Assembly (NCBI RefSeq): GCF_036884655.1
Contig: NC_088355.1
Coordinates: 18,542,501 to 18,606,500 of the forward strand
DNA length: 64,000 nt
Origin: Musa acuminata AAA Group
Lineage: Eukaryota > Streptophyta > Magnoliopsida > Zingiberales > Musaceae
Direction: 5' to 3'
A program made the translations under genes and the position numbers. Shown piece by piece: positions 1 through 10,862 of the stretch (positions are counted from its first letter, which is position 1; each line of letters begins with the position of its first letter). The notes under the pieces are model-generated. The model made no database searches. It was not told the DNA's origin and was given only the letters and a program-made list of their open reading frames with translations.

Positions 1-136
1 AGCAACATAAAATCATTTTTAGAGATGAATTTTTTAATAGATCAATCTTAGATGGAAGCCAAGATGATCTATGAAGTGTATAAGTAATTTCATTCAAAAA
101 AGATTACAAATAGATGGGTTAAGGCAACAATATACA

Positions 137-560
137 GCTGAAATTTTCTGCAGCACAGATTTTTAGGTATAGCAGATTGGACGTAAAAGATCAGTGGTTT
201 ATATTGAGAATTTTTTGATGAAACCAAAGGGAAATCCACTATTAGGAAGTATCAAAGTTATCATAAAAAATTTGTAGAGATTTGGATAGAAACAATGTAG
301 TATCAAGATCAAATAAACAGTGCTAAGCGGCTGAAATTTTACTGTGCAGATTTTCAAGTATAGCAGATTTGACGTAAAAGATCAATAGTTTATATTGAGA
401 ATTTTTTGAAAAAACCAAAGGGAAATCTGCTGTTAGGATGTGTCAAAGATGTCATAAAAATTTCATAGAAATTTGGATAGAAAAAGCATAGTAGCAAGAT
501 CAAACAGATGGTACTATGCGGCTGGAATTCTGCAATGTATCTTTCATCGTAGAGATGAAA
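137..560 (-). repeat. Tandem leader repeat of about 190 bp in element E
   Basis: The block starting GCTGAAATTTT at 137 restarts at 330 and again, partially, at 520, a period of 190-193 bases. Each unit carries a GACGTAAAAGATCA segment and a CCAAAGGGAAATC segment. The same duplication, reverse complemented, is in element D at 42079-42480, so it predates both insertions. Confidence 0.8.
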
Positions 561-824
561 ACTTTGTGACGAAAGGTTTATGCAGCAATATAGGAATAGT
601 TTTTTTTTTTGGATTTTCGAATAAGGATAACTAAATTGCAGTAGCAGTAAGGTAGGAAACCAGAACCTGTTGCAATTTACGGAGAGATCAAAGGATGATC
701 CTCGGTGGTGGAGATGATGGCGGAATTCGGCAACGATCTTTTAAGCAATTGTGGGAATTGCTTTGGGCGGTTGTGGAGGGCTGATGGATGGCAGTGGAAG
801 GGCAGCGAGATGCCAAGAATGCTG

Positions 825-837
825 CTCTGATGCCAAG
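825..837 (-). other. Primer binding site of element E
   Basis: On the minus strand the bases directly after the LTR read CTTGGCATCAGAG, one base off the usual complement of initiator-Met tRNA (TTGGTATCAGAG). Confidence 0.7.
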
Positions 838-990
838 TGTTAGAACCCTTGCATATTCTAAACTTGGGGTTGATCTCTTTAGGGGATCAACCTCCTTAGA
901 ACTCTATAGGGGTTCCTCCCTCCAAGTTGCTGCTCAAAGGCTGCAGAAAAGATTCATCTATTGCTTAAGAAAAGAGAAGGAATACATGGC

Positions 991-998
991 TATTTATA
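991..998 (-). promoter_or_regulatory. TATA box of the element E LTR
   Basis: Reads TATAAATA on the minus strand, at the same place in the LTR as the TATA boxes of D at 41623 and 46529. Confidence 0.7.
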
Positions 999-1130
999 GG
1001 GCTTCTAAACCCTAACTCCTAATAGGACTCCTACTTGAGACTCTTACTTCTAACCAACTCCTAATAGGACTCCTACTCAAGACTCATATTCCCTTACAAC
1101 TCCTAATTCTTCTCTAAGAAAAAACCTCCT

Positions 1131-1275
1131 ACATGAATGCCCCTCTCAATTAGGACTCTCCTAGCTAGAGTTCTAACATAATGTCCCTCTCAATTAGGAC
1201 TCTCCTAGCTAGAGTCCTAATAGTTTTACATGAATGTCCCTCTCAATTAGGACTCTCCAAGCTAGAGTCCTAACA
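1131..1275 (-). repeat. Triplicated U3 terminus in element E LTR
   Basis: A roughly 46-bp segment containing CCCTCTCAATTAGGACTCTC and CTAGAGTCCTAA occurs three times head to tail (about 1131-1179, 1180-1225, 1227-1275). The LTRs of D carry it once. Confidence 0.8.
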
Positions 1276-2253
1276 CCCGACCCCGGCCGCTCCGACAGTG
1301 GACGAGCCATCCACGTACAAGGTCCACATGCTCTTGTTGTTCTCCTGCCCCCTAGCATGGTCTTCAGGAGTTAGCTCGGAAATAAAGTTAGCTAGTACTT
1401 GAGCTTTGATGGAGGTCTTGGGAGAGTACTGAATGTCGAATTCACTGAGCTCGACCGACCACCGTAGCATCTTACCTAATGCATTGAAATTGGAAAGGAT
1501 TTGTCGTCGTGGCTAGTCAGTGATTACTTTGATTGTGTGGGCTTGGAAATAGGGCCGCAGTTTTCGGGTCGTCTTCATTAGCGTGAGGTTAGCTTCTCGA
1601 TCGGGGAATACCGTGCCCCGACGAGGATATGGCTGATGTAGTACATGGGTTGCTGCATTGGTGGTGTCTCCCAAACTAACATGAGCTAACTGCCTACATC
1701 GAGGCCGCCAAGTAGAGACTAAGGGTTTCGCCCGGCTCGAGCGAGGCAAGATGGGACAAGCGGGCGAGGCACGCCTTCAACTTTTCGAAGGCTTCTTCGC
1801 ACTCTGAAGTCCAAGTAAAGTTGTCGGCCTGCTACAGAGCCTGGAAAAAGGGAAGGCACTTATCGCTTGAATGCAACATGAATCTGCTGAGCGCTGCTAA
1901 CTTCCCGATGAGTCGCGGCACCTCCTTGACCGAGCCAGAGGAGCGCATCTTGGTTATGGCCTGCACCTTTTATGGGTTGGCATCTATCCCCCTTTGGTGA
2001 ATGATAAAGCCGAGGAACCTTCCCGAGCTGACCCTAAAGACACACTTCGCAGGATTCAGATGCATGCTGAACCGTCTGAGCATTTGGAACGTTTCCGCCA
2101 GATCGGTCAGATGCGCGCTCGTGGCCTTGCTCTTTACGATCATGTCGTCCATGTATACTTCCATATTCCTCCCGAGCTGGTGCTTGAAAAGTTTGTCAAC
2201 CATCCTTTGGTAAGTCGCCCTAGCGTTTTTCAGGCCGAAGGGCATCACTTTAT
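1276..2253 (-). pseudogene. Gypsy (element C) reverse transcriptase C-terminus and RNase H, decayed
   Basis: Minus-strand remnant of Ty3/gypsy pol. Nearest 2253 is the RT stretch MPFGLKNARATYQRMVDKLF followed by the catalytic YMDD motif (VYMDDMIVKS) and the NPAKCVF motif. Downstream come the RT connection and an RNase H start (LSEFDIQYSPKTSIKAQ, then YVDGSS). Several stops and frameshifts lie between about 1500 and 1970. The upstream half of the same RT is at 39779-40480, separated by insertion of element B at a TTTAT target. The downstream end is cut at 1275 by element E. No product is possible. Confidence 0.88.
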
Positions 2254-2753
2254 TGTTAGGATCGGAGCAGCACTAAGAGGGGGAGGGTTGAATTAGTGCA
2301 GCGGATTAAAACTCATAAGTTTGAAAACGATTTCGTAAATGTGTAGAGATTTCGATTCAACAATGAATGACTTAGTGAAAGTAGCTCGAGTAAAGTGAGA
2401 AGATGAAAACCAGAAGCTCGCTACTATGTAAATAATGGTTTCAAAAAAGTAAATACTCATACTTTCAAGGAACACACTAATTTAAAGTGGTTCGGTCAAA
2501 ATGACCTACATCCACTTACGAAGCCTTCTTCAATGAGGCTCCCAACTTCTACTAGCAAATCACTTTGAAGGGAAAGGACAAATACCCCTCTTACACTCTT
2601 TTACAAGTGGTTCATACTCTTACAAATTTTCAATGAGAAAGAAGGAGGTGAACACTCAAGCAATTGAAAACAAGACTTACTAAAGACTTTGCTAAAGCTT
2701 TATCTCAATCTCTAACTTCTCAAAGGTTGTATTCTCTGCTGAGAATTGAGGGG

Positions 2754-2761
2754 TATTTATA
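2754..2761 (-). promoter_or_regulatory. TATA box of element B left LTR
   Basis: TATAAATA on the minus strand. The matching site in the right LTR, near 38693-38700, is mutated to TATTAATA. Confidence 0.6.
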
Positions 2762-2786
2762 GACCCCATGAGGATTCAAATTTGGG

Positions 2787-5218
2787 ACAAGCTTAAAGCC
2801 TTGTACATGAAGAGGACAATGAAGAATCATCTCTACTTGAAGCAAAGTTTGTATATGCTTCGGATGATTGAAGGTACATCTATACTCTCGCATCTTGATA
2901 AGTTTGATTCTTTGGTTATGGATTTGGAGAATATAGATGCAAAAATTGATGATGAGGATAAGGCTTTGTTACTCTTGTGTTCTCTTTTCTAATCTTTTAA
3001 GCATTTCCGTAATACTTTGATTTATGGAAAAGAAACAGTTTTGTATCAAGAAATTAAATCTGCACTAAAATCTAAGGAGCAGATAGACAGGAATATCACT
3101 GGGGAAAGTAGAGAGAATCAGGCTGAGGGTCTGGTTGTTAGGGGGAGAATGGATAAAAGAGAATTTGACAGTAGTAGATCTAAATCTAGATCTAAATCTA
3201 GACATAGAAATTTGGAATGCAGATATTGTCATAAAATGGGACACATTAAATCTGATTGCTTTAAATTGAAAAATAAATTAAAGCAAAAGGAAAAATTTGT
3301 TGAGAAAACTATTGAATCCGCTGAAGTTAGTGTAGCAACTGATGAGAATGTTGAAAATATTTTCTCTGCTATTGATGACAGGACGAGGTCTAAAAATGAA
3401 TGGATTTTAGATTTGGGCTGTTCTTATCACATGTGTCCCAATAGGGATTTGTTTTCCACATATGAATCTTGTAATGGTGGAATTGTTTTGATGGGCAATA
3501 ATGCTGCATATGATGTTGTTGGTAGAGGTACAATCCGAATTAAAATGCATGATGGTATTATGAGGACGCTCACTAATGTTAGACATGTTCCTGATTTAAA
3601 AAAGAATCTCATCTCTTTAGGCACCCTAGAGGCCCTTGGGTATAAATACACAGCTGAAGGTGGAGTTATGAAAGTTTCTAGAAGTGCCCTTATTGTTATG
3701 AAAGCTTGTAGGTCTGGTAGCTTGTATATTCTGCAGGGAACTACTATCACAGGTTCGGTTGCAGTTTCGTCGTCATCATTGTCTGATTCTAACATCACCA
3801 AATTATGGCATATGCGTTTGGATCATATGAGCGAAAAAGGTTTGAGCATATTGAGCAAAAGGGGTCTACTTTGCGGACAGAGTACTGGGCCACTTGATTT
3901 TTGTGAACACTGCATTTTTGGAAAGCAGAAAAGAGTCAGCTTCACTTCTCCGGCAGTTCACAAAACGAAAGGTACTCTTGACTATATTCATTCATACCTT
4001 TGGGGTCCAGCTCATGTTCAATCTAAGGGTGGTGCCAGGTATATGTTGACTTTCATTGACGATTATTCCAAGAAAGTTTGGGTTTATTTTTTGAAGCATA
4101 AAAATGATATTTTTCTAACATTTAAACAATGAAAGGCTTTGATTGAGAAACAAACAGGTAAACAGAGTAAGCAGCTTCGAACAGATAATGGCATGGAATT
4201 TTGTGAAGGTGATTTTGAAGAATTATGTAAAAATGAAGGAATCGTTCGGCATCGCACTGTTAGGATGACGCCTCAGCAAAATGGTGTGGCCGAACGTATG
4301 AACAGAACACTCTTGGAGAGAGCAAGGTGTATAATCTCAAATGCAGGGTTGACAAAGGACTTTTGGGCAGAGGCGATTAATATGGCCTGTTACGTTGTCA
4401 ACCGCGCTCCTTTTGCAGCACTTAACTTTAAAACTCCGGAGGAAGTTTGGTCAGGTGCTCCTGCTGATTACTCTGATTTAAAAATTTTTGGGTGTCCAGC
4501 ATACATGTATGTAAATGAAGGAAAATTAGAGCCTCGGGCTAAAAGGTATATTTTCCTTGGGTATGCTTCTGGGGTGAAAGGATACAGATTATGGTGTTCT
4601 GATCCCAAATCCCCAAAATTTATAATCAGTAGAGATGTTATTTTTGATGAATTGTTTATGTTATCTTCCAAAGAGGATTCTACTAGTTGTACAAATGATA
4701 GTGCGCAGAAGCAGGTGGAGTTTGAGATTGGTAGTTCAGATTCTTTTAAGTCGAACTCTTCTACTCAAAGAATGCCAGTAGGTGGTCCCGAGTCTACTGA
4801 CGCAGATGATCCAGAGGAAGAGCAATATTCTATAGCCAATAATAGACCACGAAGAGATATTCGACCATCACAAAGATATGCAAATTTGATTGCATATGCT
4901 TTGTCTATTGCAGAAGAGACAAGTGAAGTTAGTGAGCCTACTTCCTACTCAAATACAGTTTCTTGTGATAATTCCGCTAAGTGGTTGATTGCGATGAATG
5001 AAGAAATTGAATCTCTCCATCGGAATAGAACTTGGGATCTTGTGAAGTCGCCTTTGGGTAAGAAAATTGTTGGATGCAGATGGGACACTATTGCTGAGGG
5101 AAAGGTCTTTGTTCAGAAAATTCATACGAAGGACAATCCAGCTGATATGCTTACAAAGCCTCTTCCGGTTTACAAGTTCAAGCATTGCTTGGACTTGGTT
5201 GGTATTCATTGTTGGTGA
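2787..5218 (+). pseudogene. Tork/Tnt1-like gag-protease-integrase joined in frame to the RNase H tail; RT missing
   Basis: One reading frame holds gag ([20 protein letters not shown]), a CCHC zinc knuckle ([14 protein letters not shown]), the aspartic protease region ([11 protein letters not shown], where the usual DSG is DLG), GAG-pre-integrase ([10 protein letters not shown]) and the integrase core. The first integrase aspartate is lost (IHSYLWGP where IHSDLWGP is usual), while RTDNG and NGVAER remain. At about residue 295 of the second segment, GCRW joins directly to the RNase H tail (VQKIHTKDNPADMLTKPL), so the whole RT is deleted yet the frame stays open. Two in-frame stops occur, at 2990-2992 and 4130-4132. 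Confidence 0.9.
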
Positions 5219-5270
5219 TTGCCCATTGGGGCTTTTATGAAGAAAGTGGAGCAAGTTTTGTTAGGACATA

Positions 5271-5284
5271 CCAAGGTGGAGATT
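5271..5284 (+). other. Polypurine tract of the Tork fragment
   Basis: CCAAGGTGGAGATT directly precedes the 3' LTR, as in Tnt1-type elements. Confidence 0.7.
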
Positions 5285-5731
5285 TGTTAGTTTGGCAAGT
5301 CCCATAGTCCCACATCGGGAAAATCAGACTTGTTATCTCGTCTTGGAACTATAAATAAGGGCCTGGGCTTTGAAGTCAAATGCACCATAAGAGGTACCAC
5401 AATTGGCACCACAAGAAAAACCTAAGTGTTTGCTTTAGTTTAAGTCCACACTCAGTTAAATAGTTTGGGCTTATAGTTGAGGTTTTTCTTGTTTAGTATT
5501 TTCAGGTGTTTTATGGCCTAGGTACATCTTCCTAAGGCATTTGTAATTGTCCCTCTTTTGCAGTAGTAATTTGCTCCTCTTTCGTCCGTGGATGTAGGTC
5601 AAAGTCAATTGACCGAACCACGTATATCTGGTGTTCTGGTGTTCTTGTCTCGCTTTTATTCTTTCTGTTTTATTGTCTTGTTGGGTTGCCAAAATTACCT
5701 TGTGGTAAATTTCCTGGGGCTAGCTCTAACA
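5285..5731 (+). repeat. 3' LTR of the Tork fragment
   Basis: The 447-bp LTR runs TGTTAG...CTAACA. A TATA box (TATAAATA) is at 5350-5357. The following CTAAG would be the right target duplication; the left copy has been deleted. Confidence 0.85.
5350..5357 (+). promoter_or_regulatory. TATA box of the Tork 3' LTR
   Basis: TATAAATA, 65 bases into the LTR, the usual U3 promoter position for a short copia LTR. Confidence 0.6.
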
Positions 5732-6438
5732 CTAAGCAAGTTTTCAACTGGCAAACATTGAGTCTCCTTTCGGCAAGCTTTCCAATGATCTTTCGGTGGA
5801 CTCCCAACAGGCTCCTGATCTTATGGCGAGTTCAGCGAGTAGCTGAGCCTTCTCGGTGAACTCCGCGAACCTCCGACGATCTCTTCGGCGGACTTCGAAA
5901 AACTCCGACAAGTCCCCGATTTCTTCTCGGTTGGTTCCGGCAGCATCTCCGACGAATCTTTGGACTCTCGAACACCCATCGAACTTGACTCTGGTAGACT
6001 TGCTTTATGTCTTCAAGCTATCGTAGTTAATCCTGCACATGTAAAATAAAAGTTTGATCTAGACAATTACTCCTAAGAAATTAATCAAGTTGTCTGGCAT
6101 GTCATTGGTCCCTCGACGCTTCGTCCGATTCTTCGGCGCATCATCCTCTCTTGTGGCCTATTGCCCAATCAGCCAGTTGACTCCGTAACTCCAATATCCT
6201 TGGCACAATACCCGCTCTTCTTAGCCCGATGCCCGAATCTATGGCCCGAAGCCTTCTGTCGATACGTCGACCGATCCACCAGCCCGACGTCCAATCTTCT
6301 AACATGTTCCTTCGGCACAACATGATTTTCCTGCTCTAATTGTCTCATCCTGATCGAAGCATCCTGTGCCACTCAAAACGCAGATTAAATCATAAACACA
6401 TATCAAGTGGTTTCATCATCAAAATACGAGATTCAACA

Positions 6439-7900
6439 ATCTCCCCCTTTTTGATGATGACAACCACTTGATGACGGAGTTAACCTTAACTCTCGGAGTT
6501 TAAACAAACTCCCTCTATCAATATGCTATATTGATAGAACCTTGAATTCAAGCCAAATTCAAGTCATTGCAAATATTCATCATAAATATTTACAATACAT
6601 CATCATGCATAACAGGATCATACTACTCCCCCTTTGTCATAAAAAAAAAGGAGAAGTGTCACTTTCTATGTGTTTGAGATATGAATTCAACTTATTGTAA
6701 GAAAAACATAATATCAATTTTTATCATCATGCAATTTGTAAGCTTGAAAATTTAGCAAATGCTACATCATGCAACTAGCAAAAATTTAGCAAGTGCTATA
6801 TCACATTAGAATATGCAAGCTATCAAGTTTTAGATATGCAAGATAGTAAAGTAGCATGTCCTACTTTACAACATTTTAGAACATGCAAGCTTGCAGTTTT
6901 AAGATGTTCAAAAATCAACTCTTGCTTCTTGAAATATGCAAGTTGCAAGCTATCAAATTTTGCATCCTTTGCAATGTTTGAGCTTGCAATTTTGCTTCCA
7001 TTGCAAAGTACAAGTTTATCATGTTTAGCATCTTGAGATATCAACTGTTTGCATCTCTTTAGACTACAAGCTAGCAATTTTTATGATATGCAAGTTTTAC
7101 TACATACAAGCTAGCAAAAATTTGGAAAGCAAATGCAAGATAGCTTTCTTGTGTAAGCTCATGATTCTTGCTTCCTATTGCAATGTGCAAGTTGCAAGTT
7201 TTGCTTCTTGAGATAGGCAAGATAACACATTTTCTTGAGATTACAAGATAGCATTTCTTGCTTTTGAGATGAGCAAGCAAATAAGTTTTGCCCGTTTTTG
7301 TGATGTGTACGTTTGTAATTTTTTTTGCTTCTCTTGTCTTGTGTAAGCTATCTATCTCCCCCTTTGTCATTGTCAAAAAGAAGGGAAAACCCTTTACATC
7401 AAATATGACAAAGGTAAGCATCAATCTTATTCGTGCATTATTATATTTTCAAATTAAAACATGCACCTTTTCAAAAACTTTATATTTCATTCATGCATGA
7501 TATTGAAAAAATCAATCAACATTATGAGCATATCACACATGATACTAAAATTTTTAACTATTTATCAATATTTTGATCATGATACCAAACATTCATCATT
7601 TAGAGCATTCATGACACAAAGCATTAAATCAACATACATCATTTTAGTAACAACTCATAGCATTTTAAATCATGATTTACATCATATGCAATACATCACA
7701 ATTTCAAAACTATACCTTTCATTTTTCATGCATGATACAAATAAATCAATCATCACTATGGGCATATCATATATGATATTCAAGCATTCATGATATATCA
7801 TTTTGGCAACATGATCATAGCTATTCAAATGATGGTATCTAAATGTCAAAATTCATTACATCCTATCATGCATGATCATTAACTTCTCATTTGTATTTCA
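6439..7900 (-). other. Element B 3' non-coding interior with polypurine tracts
   Basis: This stretch has no gene. Directly beside the LTR is the primary polypurine tract (6439-6454; plus strand ATCTCCCCCTTTTTGA). Two further PPT-like inverted motifs lie at 6625-6655 and 7353-7386 (CTCCCCCTTTGTCAT...). Between about 6720 and 7350 is a degenerate array of GCAAGCTAGCAA-type words. The rest is AT-rich. Element A interrupts it at 7901. Confidence 0.75.
6720..7350. repeat. Degenerate GCAAGCTAGCAA/TTTTGCTTC array (element B)
   Basis: The words GCAAGCTA, AGCAAATTT, TTTTGCTTC and GATATGCAAG recur many times with loose spacing. Similar arrays lie in A (27780-28205), F (50430-50830) and G (57085-57380). 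J, the copy with pol, lacks it. Confidence 0.65.
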
Positions 7901-8147
7901 TGTTAGGATCAAGAGTAGTAAGAGGGGGGGGGGGGGGTTGAATTAGTGCAGTGGAAAACTTTCGACGATTAAAACTGCGTTCATACTGCTAGTCATAGGT
8001 GCCCAGCAAGCCAATCACGTGAGTGTTGGCACGTGTGACTTGATACAGAATCTTTTTGCTTATTATATTTTGGCGTATATCACTTTATAACTATTGCATA
8101 AATGCATATATATTGTGATGTCCTTGGATTTGTGCAATGGGAATCGG

Positions 8148-8166
8148 ATCGTGATGAGATCACGAT
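8148..8166. promoter_or_regulatory. U3 inverted repeat in element I LTR
   Basis: ATCGTGAT-GAG-ATCACGAT is a perfect 8-bp dyad. It is also present in the 3' LTR (about 15358-15376) and the solo LTR (about 57911-57929). The role is unknown; a binding site is possible. Confidence 0.5.
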
Positions 8167-8853
8167 AATGAGATCGATTCACCTTTAAACACATATCCTA
8201 AATAATCCCGGTCATAGGTTACTTGAGAGGGACATCGTGATAACCGGATAGACTGGTGTGCTGTATACCCGTCCATATGATGGATGCAGCTGGTCTCATA
8301 GCTGCTCGTGTAGGGACACTAGGGATACAGTACAGGTGCTCATTGGAGAATGAGTTCACTGATTGATCCGCTTACGGAATGCTGGATGGTTGATGATGCC
8401 TTATTGTCAGACAACGATTCCGTAGTCCTAGTGGTGTATCTGGTTCTTAGACTTGAGACACCAAGGATGTCCTGTATGAGTGCTCCACTCTTTGATACCA
8501 GACTTATAGGTTTGGCTGTTCCCAGATCTAGTACAGCTGGTCATTGGGAGTGGTAGTCGACCTTACGAGGGCTATTGAGTGTCAATAGAGGATCATCCAC
8601 TCTCGGTATCATGAGAGGAATATCCCATGTGTTCTTGCTCAGACAAATCCCTGGCCAGGGTCATTCGGGTTGAGAGAGAAAGAGTTCTCCGGGAGAATCC
8701 GATTAGAGCGAGACTCGAGTAGAAACCGTATGGGTCTGACAGCACCATGCTCGATATACGGTCTCTGGGATATTAGATGGATGAGGGACTATAGGTACAT
8801 GGTAACTGAGGACAGACAGGTCCAATGGATTGGATTCCCCTGTATCGTCTGGG

Positions 8854-8926
8854 GACTACGGCGTAGTGGCCTAGTACTTCCGTAGTCGATGAGTCGAGTG
8901 AATTATTACAGAGATAATAATTCACT
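8854..8926. promoter_or_regulatory. Paired U3 hairpins in element I LTR
   Basis: Two adjacent inverted repeats: GACTACGG (8854-8861) with CCGTAGTC (8880-8887), then AGTGAATTATTA (8897-8908) with TAATAATTCACT (8915-8926) around a 6-base loop. All arms are perfect. They lie about 200 bases upstream of the TATA box and are kept in the 3' LTR and the solo LTR. Confidence 0.55.
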
Positions 8927-9119
8927 GAGTTAGAAGGAGTTCTGATAGGTATGACTCACGGCCAGCTCGATATTGGGCCTAGAGGGTCACACACATATGG
9001 TAGGCATTGCGATGAGTAGAGGTTCGGATATGAGATATCCGACGGAGCCCTTGTCTTATTGGATGCAGATCCAATACCCACTAGGGAAAGGACCCATTAG
9101 GGTTTTGACACGGGATCTC

Positions 9120-9127
9120 TATAAATA
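9120..9127 (+). promoter_or_regulatory. TATA box of element I 5' LTR
   Basis: TATAAATA in CTCTATAAATAGGAGG, the expected U3/R promoter context. Confidence 0.75.
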
Positions 9128-9481
9128 GGAGGGATTCACAGCCTCATAGGCTAGAGTCTTTGCTTGCCCTTCCTATTCTTCTCTCCCTCTCCCCTTCAGA
9201 GTAGGCCTGGAGTTTTGAGGAGCGTCGTCGCAACCCTGCTGTGTGGATCACCGCTAGAGAGGAGGACGCTTGACCTCCTTCACCCTCTCCTAAGGATCTG
9301 CAAGGAAACAGGGATATACGATCTCCCTAGGTAACACAATCTTTATACGCAGTTTTGTGTTTTTGCGGATTTTGCGCACCAATCTTCGCACGACGATGAA
9401 CATCTTTTTGGGAATCGAGGATTTTTGTTTTCTTGTTCTTCCGCTGCGCATATGATGTCGCCCCCTATGATTTCCCAACAG

Positions 9482-9494
9482 TGGTATCAGAGCC
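9482..9494 (+). other. Primer binding site of element I
   Basis: TGGTATCAGAGCC, the standard complement of plant initiator-Met tRNA, one base after the LTR end. Confidence 0.9.
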
Positions 9495-9580
9495 AGGTTG
9501 TTCGTGCGAATGATTGGTTTTTGAACTGCGTGTGTTGTGTTTAGGAAGAATATTGACGTCAAAATCGTTGACGCAAAAGC

Positions 9581-10080
9581 AAGGAAGGGCAGCAACAGTT
9601 GCTGCCCTCGATCTGCATGCCTGCAGCTAGCCGCAGCCGCAGCCAGGCAGCACAGCGCCGGCGCATGCGCAAGCGCTGTGCCTGCAGCAGCCGGCCGGCG
9701 GTCTGCTTGCAGCAGGCTTGCGGTCGGCGGGGCTGGCAGCCCGCTCGGTAGAAGCGCCTGCGGCCACTGAGCCCACGGGCAGAGGCGCCGCGGGGCAGCA
9801 GCGCGGGCTGAGGCACCGCAGGGCAGCGGCGCCTGTGGCCGCTGCTCCCACGGGCAAAAACCCCGCAGGGGCGGCCGCCAGCGAGACAGCACCATCTGCG
9901 GGCGCTGACTCGCGGGCAGAACCGCCCGCGGAGGCGGCGGCGCCCGCGGGGGCGCCCACCTGCAGCGGCAGCGGACCCAACGGGCGTGCCACCTGCAGGC
10001 GAGGGCAGTGCCCTCGCCCTCGCCGCACAGGCCGCCGCCAGCAGGGTGGCGGCGGCGGCGGCGCAGCAGCAAGGAGGAGA
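9581..10080 (+). other. GC-rich block in the leader of element I
   Basis: About 500 bases dominated by GCGGC, GCAGC, GCCGC and GGGCA words, far richer in G+C than anything else in the window, with abrupt edges. It opens long Ala/Pro/Arg-rich frames on both strands, which I attribute to lack of stop codons in GC-rich DNA. It could be captured foreign sequence or a structured RNA domain. Confidence 0.6.
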
Positions 10081-10862
10081 AGGGCATTAGGGTTTTCTGG
10101 GAAAAAAGACAGTTTTGCCCCCTCGGAATTTGAGAAATTCCAGTTTCTGTCTTTTGTCCAAATTACGAAAATACCCTTAGGAATTGAGAAATTCCCTATA
10201 TATCCCTGATTTCAGAAAATATTAATTAATTAAAAGGTTTAGTTGATTATTATTTTTATTATTATCTAGTAGTCCTACATGATGATGATTATTTATACAT
10301 GTGATGTATGATGAGTGGACGGATGATCATGGACCGTGTGATGTGTGTACTTGTGATTATTATTATTGAGGTCTGCGAACCTCCATTATATTTCTCGTTT
10401 ATTGTCGGGCCTGCGTGCCTATGATTAAGTTGTAATCACATGAGGAGGCGCAGCGGGAGCGTGGAAGCCATAGCGGGACCCACGAGACGGACGATCGTGA
10501 TGCATGGAGATGCATCAAGATGTCGACGGAACCGACGAGGACGAGATGGACGATCACAAGGCATGGAGATGCACCGTTGCACACATAGATCTTGATGTGA
10601 GTGATTAGGCCTACTGGCTCGGGCCTAATCATATTAGGTTGTGGTCCATGATCATCTGGTGTGATTGCTTATACACATACTAGATATGTATATATATTTG
10701 CATGCGATGTAGATATATATTAAATATGTATATGTGTGACATGTCATATTAGGAGACCAAATCATAGAAACATCTCTCGATAATATTAAGTCGGTAAACG
10801 TGAGGCAATTAGATTGACCCACGTGGCCTTCCATCGTTATGAGTAGGAACCGAATCCCGGTG

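Larger units (their letters stand above)
1..1275 (-). mobile_element. Element E: 5' end of a gypsy element of the D family, running off the left edge
   Basis: Read on the minus strand this is a 5' LTR (838-1275), a primer site and about 820 bases of untranslated leader. The leader is the reverse complement of the leader of element D (41784 onward), so both belong to one family; D carries chromovirus-like pol and chromodomain-like remnants. E interrupts the RNase H region of gypsy element C, whose reading resumes at 1276. The left target duplication lies outside the window. No coding sequence of E is visible here. Confidence 0.85.
838..1275 (-). repeat. 5' LTR of element E
   Basis: The 438-bp LTR runs TG...CA (TGTTAG...CTAACA) and aligns with the LTRs of element D (382 and 395 bp). 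The minus-strand TATA box is at 991-998. Compared with D it lacks one stretch of U3 and instead carries three copies of its terminal motif. Confidence 0.85.
2787..5731 (+). mobile_element. Tork/Tnt1-like copia fragment, 5' truncated, inside element B LTR
   Basis: The fragment lacks its 5' LTR and gag start but keeps gag-pol remnants, a polypurine tract and a complete 3' LTR (5285-5731). The left junction follows AGGATTCAAATTTGGG of the B LTR. The right junction is the LTR end CTCTAACA followed by CTAAGCAAG, where B resumes. Because about 310 bp of B are also missing, one deletion probably removed the element's 5' end together with adjoining LTR sequence. Confidence 0.85.
2254..6438 (-). repeat. 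Element B 3' LTR, interrupted
   Basis: Begins TGTTAGGATCGGAGC and ends GAGATTCAACA. It aligns to the right LTR (38189-39778) over 2254-2786 and 5732-6438. About 310 bp corresponding to 38729-39038 are missing at the point where the Tork fragment sits. A TATA box (minus strand) lies at 2754-2761. Confidence 0.87.
7987..9480 (+). repeat. 5' LTR of element I
   Basis: The 1,494-bp LTR runs TGCTAG...CCAACA, with TATA box 9120-9127. U3 carries a perfect 8-bp inverted repeat with a GAG loop at 8148-8166 and two larger hairpins at 8854-8926. Short open frames within it are not conserved genes. Confidence 0.93.

Noticed and set aside
8350..8885. Short open frames repeated at 8350, 15560 and 58115 (and 8670, 15880)
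   Set aside because: They recur only because the LTR recurs; they lie in U3 and carry indels in the solo LTR.
9290..10209. Long Ala/Arg/Pro-rich open frames on both strands (265, 163 and 133 codons)
   Set aside because: They follow from high G+C in the leader block, overlap each other on opposite strands and show no known domain.
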